Below are positions 37,401-50,892 of a DNA stretch of 64,000 bases, piece by piece. Within the stretch, counting starts at the first letter, position 1, and the number at the start of each line of letters is the position of its first letter. Under the pieces are notes generated by a model that worked only from the letters and a program-made list of their open reading frames with translations, made no database searches and was not told the DNA's origin. The position numbers and the translations under genes are program-made. This DNA is from Struthidea cinerea (lineage: Eukaryota; Chordata; Aves; Passeriformes; Corcoracidae), in the NCBI GenBank assembly GCA_013397865.1, contig VZTI01004803.1:663787-727786 (forward strand). Direction: 5' to 3'.

Positions 37401-40400
37401 GTGCTATTCAAGGTGTTCTTTGTATTTCATGAATAAAATGTTCTTTGAGTGTAGTTAGGGGATGGTTCCTCAGCTGTATTGGAGACATGTCTGCAAGTGA
37501 CCCAAGTTCTGTTCCCTATCCTGACTGAAATCTAAATATTTTATTTTACAGATTAGAAGAGCTTTAGCTGAGGAAGCAGAAAGACACATGGCCTGAGTGA
37601 TTCCTGAAAGAATGCTAAAAGGTAGGAGTCCTTGATTCAGACATCAGTCTGAGACTGAATTCAGACATGGACTCAAACTTGAGACCATGTATGAAAACAT
37701 GAGTGATTTAATCCCTAATCTTCCACATCCCATGTAAATGCTTTCTCATTTGCCAGTGACATGCCAGTCACCACCATGACTGTGTGCCTGCAAGGAGCCT
37801 AATCCTGTCATTTAGCATGCCTTTACTTCAGCTACTGAATTTAGGTACCAGGTCGTCTAACCACTGTATTTCTAGAGATCTCAGGTAAGAGTAATGTCCC
37901 TTGTCCAGGCCAGAATATTGCGGGAATGCCAGTGGCACAAGACTATAATCGTGTAGGTACATTTGAAGGAGGAACGTGGTAGTGTTTTCAAGCACTGAGC
38001 ATGAGGTACGTGTCTGTCTGGGATGATATTCTGAGATGCTTAGTTGGTCCTAAAGGCTTAAAATCCTGTTTTAAGAACCAAAGGGCATGAGTTTATAAAT
38101 GCAGTTAATTTAATAATTTCATAATAAATAGAAGAATTTAAAAAGACTGTGGAAGAATAGGGTCCTTTTGAGAAGGCCTGATGACAGACCAACTGTTCAT
38201 GATTCCAGATATTTCTTGATTAGAAGAGCTTTATTATATCCTTTTTTACCTGGTAGGGTATTCTATCAAACATGATAGATTAAAATAAGTTGCTGAAAGT
38301 TTAAATCATTTCATCACTTGTAGAAATATCTGGCAAAGATTTTGTCTGTGGGTGAATATGATCATAGAAGGTGCTTTGCATTTCTTAATACTTCTAGCTT
38401 ATAAATGTAACAAAAAAAGATCAATAAAATATCAATGTGATTTTTCAGAACACTGAAATAGTTGCAGTTCAGTTTGCTGGGACCACACACAGAGCTTCTA
38501 TCTGCTAAGTTTTCAGGGGCAGTGTAAATTTTCCGTTCTCTCTTTTATTTTACAGTGAAGTACGTACCTATATTTTGTTTTTCAGCACATTTTTTTCTCT
38601 TATTTTAATGTACTGGGGAAAGACTCCTTTCTTTTTCCCTCATAGAATATTCTAGTTCTGACTAAGCTGCAATTAAAAAATATTATTGGTTATTTTCAAA
38701 TCACTCACGACTCACATAAGGAGTACTGCATTGAGGTTACTTGCTATTCTTATGGTAGATACACATTCATGGTCATTGTATCTATTGCTCAGTGCTTATG
38801 AGCTTGCTTTGGTGACTGCATTTGCAAGTGCTGAATGCTGCTACTGACAGATGTAGGCATGAAACTACTTACTTAATTCCACTGAAATCTCTGGGACTAC
38901 TTGTGTCCTTAGGGTTAAGCATGGTTCAGTATTTTGCGGGGCTGGGGTCAGAAAGTTCCATGCTCTTTCAGCCCAGCTTATTAAGCACTGACCATGCAGT
39001 TTTAAAATCTTAATACAAAACTTAATTTAAACCTGGACAAGGCCAGATTTCTGTCATGTAATGCAACCTACTCTCTTCAGTTTCCAGTGTAATGTTAACT
39101 TGTGTGTAGACAGAAGTGCAACAGGACCACTTGCATAGTAAATGAAGGGCTGCCCAAGTCATAAGGTAATGTGTTGACAATGCATTTAACCAACAGATTT
39201 AGCTTAATTTTTAAAAGAGTCCTAACTGTATATCGTGTATAGACAAATATGTCTGATGCCCAGAATGACTCATGTTTAGTTGTTAATATAATCCTGGAGA
39301 TAAGGTGTTTGACTAGAGCATGCCTTCTTGCATGCTGAAACTGAGATCGTTATATAATACCAGGAGAAGCAAACAACTTTTTCAAAGTCTCATGGAAACC
39401 ATTCAGGAGAGGGAACTGAATGCCAGTTTCATTACCACCTATAAGGAGCCAAACAATAAGGTATTGTAGGCTCACAGACTGAGCTCAGAATAGGAAGTTT
39501 AAGTGTATCAGCCAGTAGGCAAACTCAACCAGGCTAACTCCTGCCAGATAGAAAATATCTGTTAACAGAGCCATTACATGTATTTTAAATGTTTAAAAAC
39601 TTTTGTGAGGAATGTTCATGGGATGAACAAGGGAGGATGCAATGCACCAGGGCAGTTCGTAGTAAAAGTGGGTTCATAGTAATCTTTTATTCACTGGCCT
39701 CAGGATATTTTAGCATGTAAGCAGCTCTTTTAATCTGCATTTTACAGACCTGAAAATGAAGAAGTTAGGGGCTGGGCTCAATGGGAACAATAACATTTTA
39801 AACTAAGGAAGGAAGATGCTAGGGAAGTAGAGAGGAAGTGATGAAAATACTTTTTGTTTAGTGTTTTTGTGGGGAAAAAGTATTCTGATGATTCTAGTTC
39901 TGAATAAATACTGATGTTGTCATTTACCAAGTTACCAATTTTTTTTCATAGTATAAAAGTACTGATAAGAATTTATTTCTACAAATCTCTTAGGCATTTA
40001 CAAGAAACTTCTCTTTATTCCCCATTAATCAATTGAGCAACTATGAAAAAGAATCAATGAGCAGGGTCAGTGTACTAGGATCTTACCTTTCCTAGTTACA
40101 TCCAACAATGAAATAACAATGCAAAGCAGCTGGATTTAAGAGACAGAAGAGCCAGGATGGATCTGACTATATAGAAGTCCTTCCCCGAGGGAGGAACTTT
40201 CTGGAAAAGGTCTACAATATCCTTTAAAAAAATCACAAGAGAAATTTTGTCCTGGGTAATGATAAGGGCTACAACTGCAATAATTCTAATTATAGTCTAC
40301 TTATAGCATCTTAATATTAGAACTTTTCTACTTGCTAATACAGAATTAGAAAGTTTTGTATGTCATGGGACCTACTAAATATGCAGAACTTCTGTCAAAG

Positions 40401-41296
40401 ATAATGCAGGAGAAAATGTGTTTAATCAATACGTCCTTCCTTTTGCTCTGTACTTCTGGTAAAACCCAACAAGCATACAGACAGCTGTTATTAAATCTGA
40501 AACATTGATTTGATGAAGGAGTCAGAATTTCAATGTTTGCAGTCTCATGTTGGCAGAATACTTCCTTCAAGCATTTTCTGAAGAGGACAGAGGCAGAGCA
40601 CCACTGAGTAGTACTTGCAGTACTCTTCAGGATGTTCTGCCAAGAAGAAGCTCCATCTCTCTTCCTGGCAGAGGTGACAATAAAGATTTTCATCTTGAAT
40701 TTATTTCCAGGCAGCAGTTAGTGTTTACCCTCCAAACACAGCAGATTGCATTCATTAAAAATCATGTTCAAAAGTGTTGACGAGGAGAAGGATCTTTGCT
40801 GCTGCTGAACTTTTACAGATGTGCTGATATTTGCATTCATGCCTCACACATTTCAAGGCTAGCAGTTACATGTAATAAACATCAGATTGTCCTTCAATGG
40901 TGTCATTTTTTATACTTGTTAAAAGGAATAGTTCTCTAATTTAAATCTAATTGTGGTGAATCATATCATTCTTCACAAGTGAGATACTGTAGTCCATCTT
41001 TATAGGCGAGAAAATCCAAAAGAATTTGTAGATTGTAGCAGATATTGCACAGCTATAAGCGATAAACCCACAGAATTTGGTACTTCTCTTGCTGTGTGCT
41101 GATGCAGCTGTTCTTCACCAGCACCTCCACAAAGCAGAAGAGTAGGAAAAGCTGTAGGTGGGATTATTCATTCATTTCTAGTGTATCCCAGCGAAGACTC
41201 TTCCGTACCAAATACAGGACTAGTCAGTCTTTAAAATAGCACCATGTAAGGGAATTTCCAATACATTTTGTTTCTATTTGTTTTATATTCGTGGGT

Positions 41297-41332
41297 TCTC
41301 CATGAATATCTCCATGAACATCTCCAGAGAAT
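41297..41332 (+). repeat. 12-bp tandem repeat, three units
   Basis: tctccatgaata, tctccatgaaca, then a diverged tctccagagaat. A minor tandem array. Confidence 0.8.
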
Positions 41333-42807
41333 ATTTCTTTAAAATTCCTAGGATGACAGAGGGGTCTGGTGACAAGTTATTACAAGAGCCTTCATTTCCT
41401 TAGTGCAAGTTCATATGTGACGAAGTTTGAAAATATTTTTTTGTGTTGCAACACTTAAACATTATGGGAGTTAGTAAGGCCTAAAGGGGCAGGGAAACAC
41501 AGCTAACATCCGTTTCTCAAGAACAGTAGAATCTCATCGGTCATTCTGAGAAACGTGATTTTAGATCCAGGTTGGGACTTACAGCTAACTGTAGCTGTAA
41601 ACTTTCTCAAATGGTTTTCTGCTATTTCTGTGGATCCATAAATCCCCCTTGATGTGTACATATAAAGCAAAATAATTAAAAATGTCAATAATAACAATAA
41701 AATAATAAAATTTATAATCCAGTCTGGCAAACGGAACCACTTACAAGATGCTACTCAAGAGGCCTGAGAAAATTTATCCATTAAGTTAGAAATAGAACAC
41801 AAAATTCTTACGCTTCATGCACTGTCTCTTTATTAACAGAAAATGTAGACATTGTGAACATCAGGGTTCATACAGTGCAGTAGGCAGGGCCAAGAAGTCC
41901 GACTTTTTAGACTGAATTTAATATTTGAATCGGGCTATAGTAAATTATATTGTAAGATGTCCACACCTCAAATTACTTCTAGTGTCGTCTACTTGTGTGC
42001 CCTTCTTAACTCATCCATAATAACCCTTCAGGTTTTTATTCCCCAAAGACCTGTCAAAATGTGAAATGGGACTGAGCTATTTGCCTCAGATGAGGTCCAG
42101 ACTTTTTTCAGTTTTGAGGAACAGATATTAGTATTAGGTCCACTTCACATCTTGCTACTTTCCCCCTAGATTTCACAGACTCGTGGTTCTCCCATTGGGC
42201 TTTCCCATCTGTGACCTAGGGGAGCCAGAAAATTTTGCTGCTATAACATGAACATGCTCTTATTCTGTCACCCCTGACTTAAACAAAGCTAATAAATGTT
42301 TCTGAAATTGAGCTTTGCTTCTTGAGAAAGATTCAAATGTTATCATGTAAAAGGAGCTGAACTCATGTTTATTTCCAGGGTACTTATTATGTATTTCAGG
42401 GAAAACTAGCAATCTAGAAAGTGGATTAATCTCTTCATAACTAACGTCCTTATGCAGGATTTTTCTCTGAAAATGTAGTTCATTGCTTGACCTTTGAAGC
42501 TACCTTATTGTAGACCTCTGGCTGAAATGCTGGTTGTATACTCAAGCTAGGATTTGGTTTATTTTTCTTCTGTTAGTCATGAATGGGTTAGGAATGAACT
42601 AGCATGGTTTGCAATGACACATCGAATATGTTGTCTTCCAGCTTTTTCACAGAGTTCTGTCTCTGTGTATTTACACATACATGCTCACAAGAATTAATAA
42701 ACCGGCAGAGCCTGTATTTTTCACAGTGTGAAGTTGAGAGTGTCAGTAGTGTCTCTGTTGGAGATTGCTTGTGTTTGTCTTCCGCTGTCACTGTTTTTGT
42801 TCAGCCA

Positions 42808-42928
42808 CAAAAAAACCCAAAAAACCAAAAATACCAAAAAAAAAAAACAACANNNNNNNNNNNNNNNNNNNNNNNNNNNNNNNAAAACCCACACCCCCCC
42901 CCAAAAAAAAAAAAAAAAAAAAAAAAAA
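42808..42928 (+). repeat. A/C-rich low complexity with C9 and A26 runs
   Basis: A-rich sequence with CC/CCC interruptions leads into the gap. On the far side there is aaaacccaca, C9 (42894-42902) and A26 (42903-42928). The tract is error-prone and its true length is uncertain. Confidence 0.9.
42853..42883. other. Assembly gap (31 N)
   Basis: Thirty-one N characters inside the low-complexity tract. Confidence 0.98.
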
Positions 42929-45900
42929 GAGCTGAAAAACTTTGTTGCAATTAAGAGTTTTGGCATAGATTTTTAGACCAGTGTTCAGGAAATCCAGATG
43001 AAAAGAAATTCTGGTATTTGATAAAGTTTATTCCTTGCACTTGTTTCCAGAATGCCAATATAAGTCACAGTTTGCTATGCAAGCCAGAAGGTTAAAAAGA
43101 AGAAACATTTTAAGCATTCCTGCTTGGCTAGTCAGTATAGAGCTGACTATCTCCCTAGGTTATGAATATTCTTCTGCCATTTTTGTAGTTTTTGAGCCCA
43201 GGTTTTACTGGTGTGATAATTTAGAATTTTGAATCTGTATAAATGGTGTCCTGTGTGGTTCAAGGTCTGTTGTTAAAACCCAACCCCATATAGGAATGCC
43301 TTCTTATTTCTTATGCCAAATTTTTACTGGGAGAGAATTTCTAAGAAGTGCACTGTTGCTTTACACTTTTAGACCTGAATGTATCTTTTTACAGTAGATA
43401 GAGCTCCTTTTGTTTAGGGTAGTAGCTGTTACTTTATTACAGATCTGTGGACTGGCAGCAGTCTTTGTCAGATGCTCACATGATTTATTTTCATCATTTT
43501 GCGTGTCTCTGTCTTACTGAAGTTATGTATTAATTCAAAATTTATTATGCTGAGACACACATGGCAATGTTATGATTATAACTTAGTATTACTGGGAAAA
43601 GGCATGAAATAATGTGTGATGTGTTGTTTTTAGTTCTTTTCTGTCATAAATTCTGTAAGTGATGTGGCAATTGAAGTGAAGCAAGATTATTTGCAAAGTG
43701 TGCAGAGAAAATAGTAAAACTTGCCCTTTTTTTGTAGTTTCCATATCCCAGAAACTGGACATTCATTCTTGGTTCATTTTCATCTGTTTCAGATAGTGAT
43801 GACATACCAAGAGAGAAACTGAGAACACAGCAAGACTTACCTGGTATTTCAAACAGTGAACTTTCCTCTTATCATGGAGTTGTAGATGTATTGCTTCCTG
43901 TGTCTTGATGCAAATGAAATAGAAGAAAAATATATTGAACTGGATTCCTTTCTGTGCTTAGCTTTTGAATGCAAGCTGGGAGTCAAGATGATGTCAGGCC
44001 GTTGAGGACTGTGAATTACTTTGATTGCAATCTTGTTTTTAGTGGACAGTTTTGGAATCTTCAAAACCATAAAATGTTCTCAGTTGAAGATAGAACAACT
44101 GAGCAGGCATCACAACTTTAGTTGTCCCTTCGCCAGTAATGTTTTTGTCCTGGCAGAAGTATGTAGAAAATAGCATGTGGTAGGCTTGATGGGTAGTATG
44201 TAGATTGAGTAGGTGGATATTCATCGTCATAATTATTTTCTAAATAATGTTTAAATGTATAGTTATGGGGATACTTTTTAGGTTGCTGATCCAGGAGTGT
44301 GGACCTGTCCCATATTCCAGCCTTGTGCCAAGGCCAGATCCATGCGTCCACCAGTCCTTCCCTCTGTGCTTACACAAGATTCCTATGGAAATGAAGTTCT
44401 ATGCATGGACTGGGAAGGAATTGGGGCTGTATTTCAGCATATCCCTTGTTTGCATAATGGGAGAACAGTATTCTAGGGATCCGGAAAGAACTGAATCTCA
44501 AATATTCATGTATGTATTTCTAAAATTTTCCATGGGCAAAAGTAAACTTGGGAACAGTGAAAGTGAATAGGAGTAAAGTGGGAGAAAAGGGCAGAAGGGA
44601 TTTAGGGATTTTGCAGGAACAAAGGAAAAGTGAGTGTGCTGGGCAGTGGGAGTGGATAGTGAGGTGAAGAAAGGTGGACTGTGTGATTTCCTGTTTTTAT
44701 GGATACTCTTCAACAGGTGGATGGTAAACTTGGACGAAAGTGACAGAATGTGCACCTTGAGTAATGTGGTAACACCAGCAAAGCCAAGGGGGTCTTCATT
44801 TCTTACTGCTTCTCCTGGTTAAAGGAGCTCTGGAGGCTTCCACCCAGAGTACAGGGCCTTGTCTCTTCTCTGCTACGCTGGAAGCAGCGGCTTCTTTCAA
44901 GGCTTGTCTCAGAGTTTTGAAGTTTTTATTTAATACTGATAGTTATGAAACAAACTGGACTAAGATTTAATTCTCTTCATTGCCATCACTGGATTTGTAC
45001 AGTAAATTCTAGGCTTTAAATGTGTTCTGGTTTTCATAAGAACTTGTCACCCAGAAACTGATGATGGTTTCATCTTGATAAGAATTATGACCTAGCAACT
45101 AGGAATGTGATTTCAGTCTGGGGATTTTCTTTCAGTGTAAATTCAATATCTTTTCCTAGAATATACTCCGCCTAATCTCTGATCCCTTTTACAGACGTTA
45201 GATGCAGTGCCATGTCAAAATTTGCTGCATATGGGAGAATCTCAGTTTTAATTCAGTGATATTCTAGTCCTGGTGGCCTTAAGAGAGGAAAAAAATACTA
45301 GTGGGTTAATAAAAGCGATGAAATTAACAATTTTTCCCTCAAAGCCTTAGTTCCAGAGTCATGCAATTTGAGTTAGCAACTGTATCTATTACTTATTTTT
45401 CTGCAACTGATGTTGACATGGCAAGTGATGACACCGAGCATTGAGATAAGATTTCTTGTGATAGCAATTGCAACTGATAGGATCTACCTGTTGACTAATT
45501 ACTTTCATATCATAAAAGTAATACATAGCATAGTGGTTGCTCAGTTAAGGAAAATTACATTACATCATCCCATTTATCTCTTTGACTTAGAACAATGATG
45601 AGTGGAAATAACTTATAATATTCTTATATGTTATGAAATCCATGTCTGAAATTGTACCAACCAAGAAAAGACTACTGAAAGGTCATCTCCTGGACTGGGA
45701 AAAGTTATGACTCATAAACACTCCAAAATATCTGAATTATCAAATATTTTTTCATGAAGAATGGAAATATATTTTAATTATACTCAGTGATATAGTATTA
45801 ATAATTTCCCATCTTTGCATAAATTTTTCCCAGCTTGCACAAAGAATTCTTTGGCAGATAACAAAATGTTTTGTGGCACTGAGTGATAGCACTTTTTACT

Positions 45901-46703
45901 ACACAATATTTAAGAAATTCTGACACTTAAGAGAGGTTCCAGGAAATATTAATCTAGTTGGATGTGTAAAACCAAACACACAAAAATGTGGCAGCTGTAG
46001 CTGCTGAAGTTTTTCTCCAAAAATGAGGCAGTGAGGTTACCAGAGCTAAAAGGAGACTAAATTAATGTATTAGACATGCTGTAAAGATCAACCTGTAAGG
46101 AATGATGGAGGAGGAGCAGGAACTGGGAAAGCTACTGCACCATTGTCATCAGCAAAGAATTTCCTCTGTAGTGTTTGCTATTGTCCTTTAAAAGACGAGA
46201 AAGTGTGCAGATGGAGCATGCGAGGTTTTTAAGAAAGCTGCATTCAGTTAGATCATCTCAACTTTTCCAAAAGAACTTGTCTCAAAATAATTTAAGACAA
46301 ATGCAGTTCTGAAAGATGATTGGAGTCATCTGACTGGCAAACATGCAGGAATTATGGATATAGAAATACACTTTATGGGACATCTGTCACCTTAAAATGT
46401 CATATAAATTTATCTGTAAATGAAAGAAACCTTGAATTTATTGTGGTTTAAATTCTGCAGGTCATGGAGGTAAATTTCCCATTGAGATCTGCCCAAATCA
46501 GAATTTGCAGAATTTGGCCCAGCCACACAATTGGCACAGGGTATGTCTGTATCAGGTTTGTGTAGCAAGGTTTTGGTGGCAGGAGGGCTACAGGAGTGGC
46601 TTCTGTGAGCAGCTGCCAGAAGCTTTGTCTGACAGTCAATTCTGTTCCAAGACAGACCCAGCCTGAGCCCATGAGTGGTGGTGGTAGGGCCTCAGTGATA
46701 GTC

Positions 46704-46710
46704 TATTTAA
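46704..46710 (+). promoter_or_regulatory. TATA-like box of the LTR
   Basis: TATTTAA, about 150 bp from the LTR 5' end and roughly 680 bp upstream of the AATAAA, a position consistent with the LTR promoter. Whether it is still active cannot be seen. Confidence 0.5.
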
Positions 46711-47386
46711 GAAGTGTGAAAAGCCACTGCAGAGCAGCAGCTGGAGAGGGGAGTGAGAATATGAGAAGGAAACAGCTCTGCAGACACAAGGTCAGTGCAG
46801 AAAGAGGTGCGGGAGGTGCTCCAGACACCAGAGCAGAGATTCCCCTCCAGCCTGTGATGCAGACCATGGTGAAGCATCTGTGCCCCTGCAGCCCATGGAG
46901 GTCCATGGTGGAGCAGACATCCACCTGCAGCCCATGGAGGAGCCCATGTAGGAACAGGTGGATGCCTGGAGAGACTGTGACACCATGGGAAGCCCACACT
47001 GGAGCAGGCTCCTGACAGGACCTGTGGATGTGTTGGGAGAGAAGCCTGTGTTGCAGCTGGTTTGTTGGCAGGACCTGTAACCCTGGGGGACCCCACACTG
47101 GAGCCTCGTGTTCTTGAAGGACTGCACTCCACGGAAGAGTGAGCCACACTGGAGCGGTTCATGAAGAACTGCAGAAATTCAGAAGTCCCCCCTGAAAAAG
47201 AAGGAGGGGCAGAGATAGCACACGACTAAACTGACAGCAACCTCCATTCCCTGTCCCCCTGCACCACTGGCAGGGAGGAAGGTAGAGAAATCATGAGTGA
47301 ATTTGAACTCAAGAAGAAGGGAGGGATGGGGGAAGGTGTTTTAAGATTTGTTTTGTTTCTCTTTACACTACTTTTATTTGATTGGT

Positions 47387-47392
47387 AATAAA
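47387..47392 (+). promoter_or_regulatory. LTR polyadenylation signal AATAAA
   Basis: Canonical AATAAA hexamer in the expected part of the LTR, followed by T/G-rich sequence. Confidence 0.65.
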
Positions 47393-47577
47393 TCAAATTA
47401 ATTTCCAAGTGTTGAGCCTCTTTTGCCTGTGACAGTAATTGGTGAGTGATCTCTCCCTATCCTTATCTCGACCCACAAGCTTTTCAGTATCTTTATGCTT
47501 CTTCTCTTCAGCAAAGGAGGGGGAGTGATAGAATGACTCTGGACATCTGGCATCCAGCCATAGTCAAAGCCACTACA

Positions 47578-50500
47578 ACATCTTGCCATTTGATATGTAA
47601 CTCTTCATTATCCTCAGCTGTCCTGGACAAACGTGTAAGTTGTGCACACAGAGTTTAAAAAGGAGAAAATCCTGCTTGTCTGTTTTCCTGTGGTGGAACC
47701 AGTGAATGAATTAGAAAGACTGGAGTACCATGATTGAGAAGGGAGAAATAAGTTTGGAGGTGTGGTTATCACACAAATCCAGACTTACTGGGAGAGGTTA
47801 AAGGAAATTTTGCATGCTTCTTACATGAATCAATGGAGCACATGTTCATGCAACAACAAGATGCATCTGCCCCTACAGCATTGTACACACGAACCCAGAG
47901 ACCCCTATGTAGGACCAACAATCAGTTAGATGAAATTCATTTACCATCATAAATTAGGTGTACTCATATCCACTCATTTCATAGCCAGATAGTGGTGTTG
48001 GTGGGGTAATTTGTTCAAATATGTTCAAATTAATTGTGACAGCAGATATTAATGAATGAAAAGACCCATTCCAATCCAAGAGCTAAGGTAAAATTATCAG
48101 AATTTCCTGAGGGAATTTACAAGTTCTGAGATCTGTTGCCTCATTAATGATGCCATATTAAAACACTGGGTTGTACTGGCCCCCCAAAAATGAATTCTTC
48201 ATGTTCTTTTTCCCTCACAGGAATGTTTGAATGACCTATTTAGTGCTGGTAGACTGAAACTGGGGACTCAAATGACTGCTGGAAGCACAGATGTTCTTGA
48301 AACATGTGAGCTTGCATTTATAATAAAAACTGGAAAAAATATTTAGACACTGATGTTCCACCAGTTTCGTGTTGGTGCTTGAATATCTTGGAGAATCTAG
48401 CCCTTAATTACTATACTGGAGGTAAACAGCAACATATTAGATAAGACAACGTGAGTTTTAAGAGTCTGAATATTTGCAGTTATTATCAACTTTAACAGGA
48501 ACTGCCTGTTTGGTGCAGAAAAGAGGACACTGATTACTACAGGCAAGAAAAATCACAGACTGCTGTAATAAATTTTTCCATTTTAATAATTTCTTAATCT
48601 TCAACTAGAAGTTAAATCAAGCCTAAAAGGGTCCTAATAAAACTGTGTAAAGATGTCCACAACTGGAAGAAAAAGAAATTCTGAACAGAATGATTTCCAT
48701 CCATTTTGCAACCTATAGGAAGACAGCTGCAAATGCAGGTGACTGCATCTTATATTCCTGAGCTGCAAGACAAATCAAATCCACAAATATTTAAACCACA
48801 TTTGCAAACAGAGAAGCTAGGAAACAGTCTACATCCCAGGGAAACATATCTACTGTCACAGACACTCTGATTTTAGAGAGTTACAGAGAAACTGATTTAA
48901 AAGTAGTCTGTCAGTGACAATTCAGTCCAAAACAAATAATGTTAATTTAGCAGCATTTAAAAAGTGTATTGTGGTTTGGTTTTCTTCCACTATATTCTCT
49001 ATATCCTCTGATATATCAAACTATGATATGTTTCATGCTGAAGGAATAGAAAAAAATAGCAGAAAATAATTAGGATGTTAAAGTGACAGAGTGACAACGC
49101 CTACATAGAGCTTTGCAAGAAAAACTGCCTCACAAGACATATTAAAAAACTCATTCCCACATAATTGTAGAAAAGGCAGAGGACAGTAAAACAAAGCTCC
49201 CTCTAAGCAGTTGTCATGAGTGCATGCTCTGAGGCAGACCTGATATCAGAATAGAGAATATTTTGGCATTCAAGGGGCAGTTATGCAATATAAAGAAATG
49301 TGTGTACGTCTCCTTTGTGTATACACATATTGAGATAGGTATGTATCTGTTTACATGTCCACATCAATGCACATTCTCCATCTACTTAGCTCAGAAATGG
49401 TTAATTAATGGCATAGTTGCCTCTCCAGTTGGAATAGGCTTGCCAATCAGAACAGAGATATGAAGAAACGTGTAGCCTGGGGCAAAATGGGGGCAGTGAG
49501 TGGGATGTTGTGTTTTTTTCACAGCTTTGCTCAGCCTATGCCCCAGAAGTGCTGCTAAAGGCGATGTGAGGTATGCAGGCGGAGAGTGGCTCAGAGGAAG
49601 GAGTAAGAAAATCTGCTGCTATTGAAGTTATGATCTTTGAATTGTCAGTCAGAATGTGGATTTTCCATGGTAAAAGAGCAAATGGTAACTCTAGACCTGA
49701 TATAACTACAAAGTCATGGGTGTGGAAATATGGCCATTTGGACTTGGATATGACTTCTGATTTTCTCTGATGGCTAGTGTATGCCATTCCCTGGATAACT
49801 AGCTGATAGAATAGTCAGCCTTGCTGTGAAACTCAGAGACTGAGCTTCTAGTCTTATTTTTCAGTAAAAAGAACTGATGCTAATCTGAATGGAAATTATC
49901 ATACACTGAAATACTTTATTATTCCAAAGTAAAGAATTCATAAGAAAACATAACTCTGAAAAAGCTACTTGAGAAATCACCTTTCGAAAATATTGGAAGC
50001 TAATATGTAAAGGTCTTTGGGAAGGCAAACTGACAGAGAAGAAAGTGAAGAAGAGCTGTCATCTAATGAAAGCAGCTGTCATAATAGTATAGTAGTAAAT
50101 TATTTCCACAGAAAATAAAGATAAGAAACATCATATGATGTAACAAAGTTCTAGAAGTTTTCTATAATAGGAGGAAAAAGGAATATTCATTTACCAGGAC
50201 AGGAGTGCAAAGTACAGTTGATATTGAAAAAGCAGTGAATTATTTCTTTGTTTCCATTTCAAGCATTACATGGAATTTAAAATTTTATTATATAGGTATT
50301 TTCAAAAGGAGACAGAACAATGATCCTGAATACGTAAGTAACAGGTTGAAGGTGCCTAGATAAAATAAGTGTGGTCACATTGCATGTGAACGAAGCTCAC
50401 TAATGAAAATCAGTGCAGCATTCTTAAAACAATACTAAAACTAGTCTCTGAAGGGTGATTAATTGTCTTTGGAAATATGGATGATTTTAAAGAGGAAATG

Positions 50501-50892
50501 GATTTCAAGAGCGATTCTGAAAAAACTTATTCCTTAGTAACAATAGGGAGAATAATAAATAGATAAACAACATGAAATTGTCTAAGACACATTACAGTAA
50601 ATGTATCTGTTTTCTGTTCTTCTGAGTGGGAAATTGCCTAATGGAGCTGCAGGTATGAGGTATCTTGAGCTTGAAACTTCTGTATTGTCACATCAATTCT
50701 CAGAAGTAAGCTACGGAAGTCAGGTCTGCGTAATGTTTTCCCCACAAGTTTTATTGCACAACTGTCTCAGTGAGAAATTATTGATTTACAAACAAACTGG
50801 GAGAGTATTTAAATGAGTCAGTCTCAATTTTTAAGCAATATTTTAGTGCAATGATTTAAATCTTGGAATAGAAACTAAACTGAAGCTAGGTT
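47578..50892. other. AT-rich sequence, no gene seen
   Basis: No retroviral internal region follows the LTR. Short open frames (49263-49463, 49536-49787, 50601-50816) have no recognisable domain. Confidence 0.55.

Larger units (their letters stand above)
37401..46554. other. AT-rich stretch with second assembly gap
   Basis: No supported gene in about 9 kb. It holds a 12-bp tandem triplet at 41297-41332, low-complexity sequence around the gap at 42853-42883, and a purine-rich patch around 44545-44675. Open frames next to the gap are poly-Lys/poly-Pro artefacts of A and C runs. Confidence 0.55.
46555..47577 (+). mobile_element. Solo LTR of an avian ERVL-like endogenous retrovirus
   Basis: An isolated long terminal repeat of about 1,023 bp in plus orientation, recognised from a widespread avian family. 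Its 5' end reads 'ggtttgtgtagcaaggtttt' and its 3' end 'gtcaaagccactaca'. Landmarks in order: a TATA-like TATTTAA (46704-46710), a central GC-rich block in which ccacactggagc occurs three times (46994-47005, 47093-47104, 47144-47155), an AATAAA polyadenylation signal (47387-47392), and a U5-like part with 'ggtgagtgatctctccctat'. No internal gag/pol sequence or second LTR is seen, so it most likely formed by LTR-LTR recombination. No target-site duplication is evident. Overlapping open frames of 111-151 residues on the reverse strand are by-products of the GC-rich repeats. Confidence 0.88.

Noticed and set aside
36980..37411. 143-residue minus-strand open frame
   Set aside because: Lies in a degenerate LTR; no domain.
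42604..42976. Open frames running across the N gap
   Set aside because: They read through unknown bases and A/C homopolymers; no biological support.
46596..47162. Several overlapping open frames of 111-151 residues on both strands
   Set aside because: All fall within the solo LTR; they arise from its GC-rich internal repeats.
47578..50892. Possible retroviral internal region after the LTR
   Set aside because: No gag, pol or env-like sequence and no second LTR; the sequence is ordinary AT-rich DNA.
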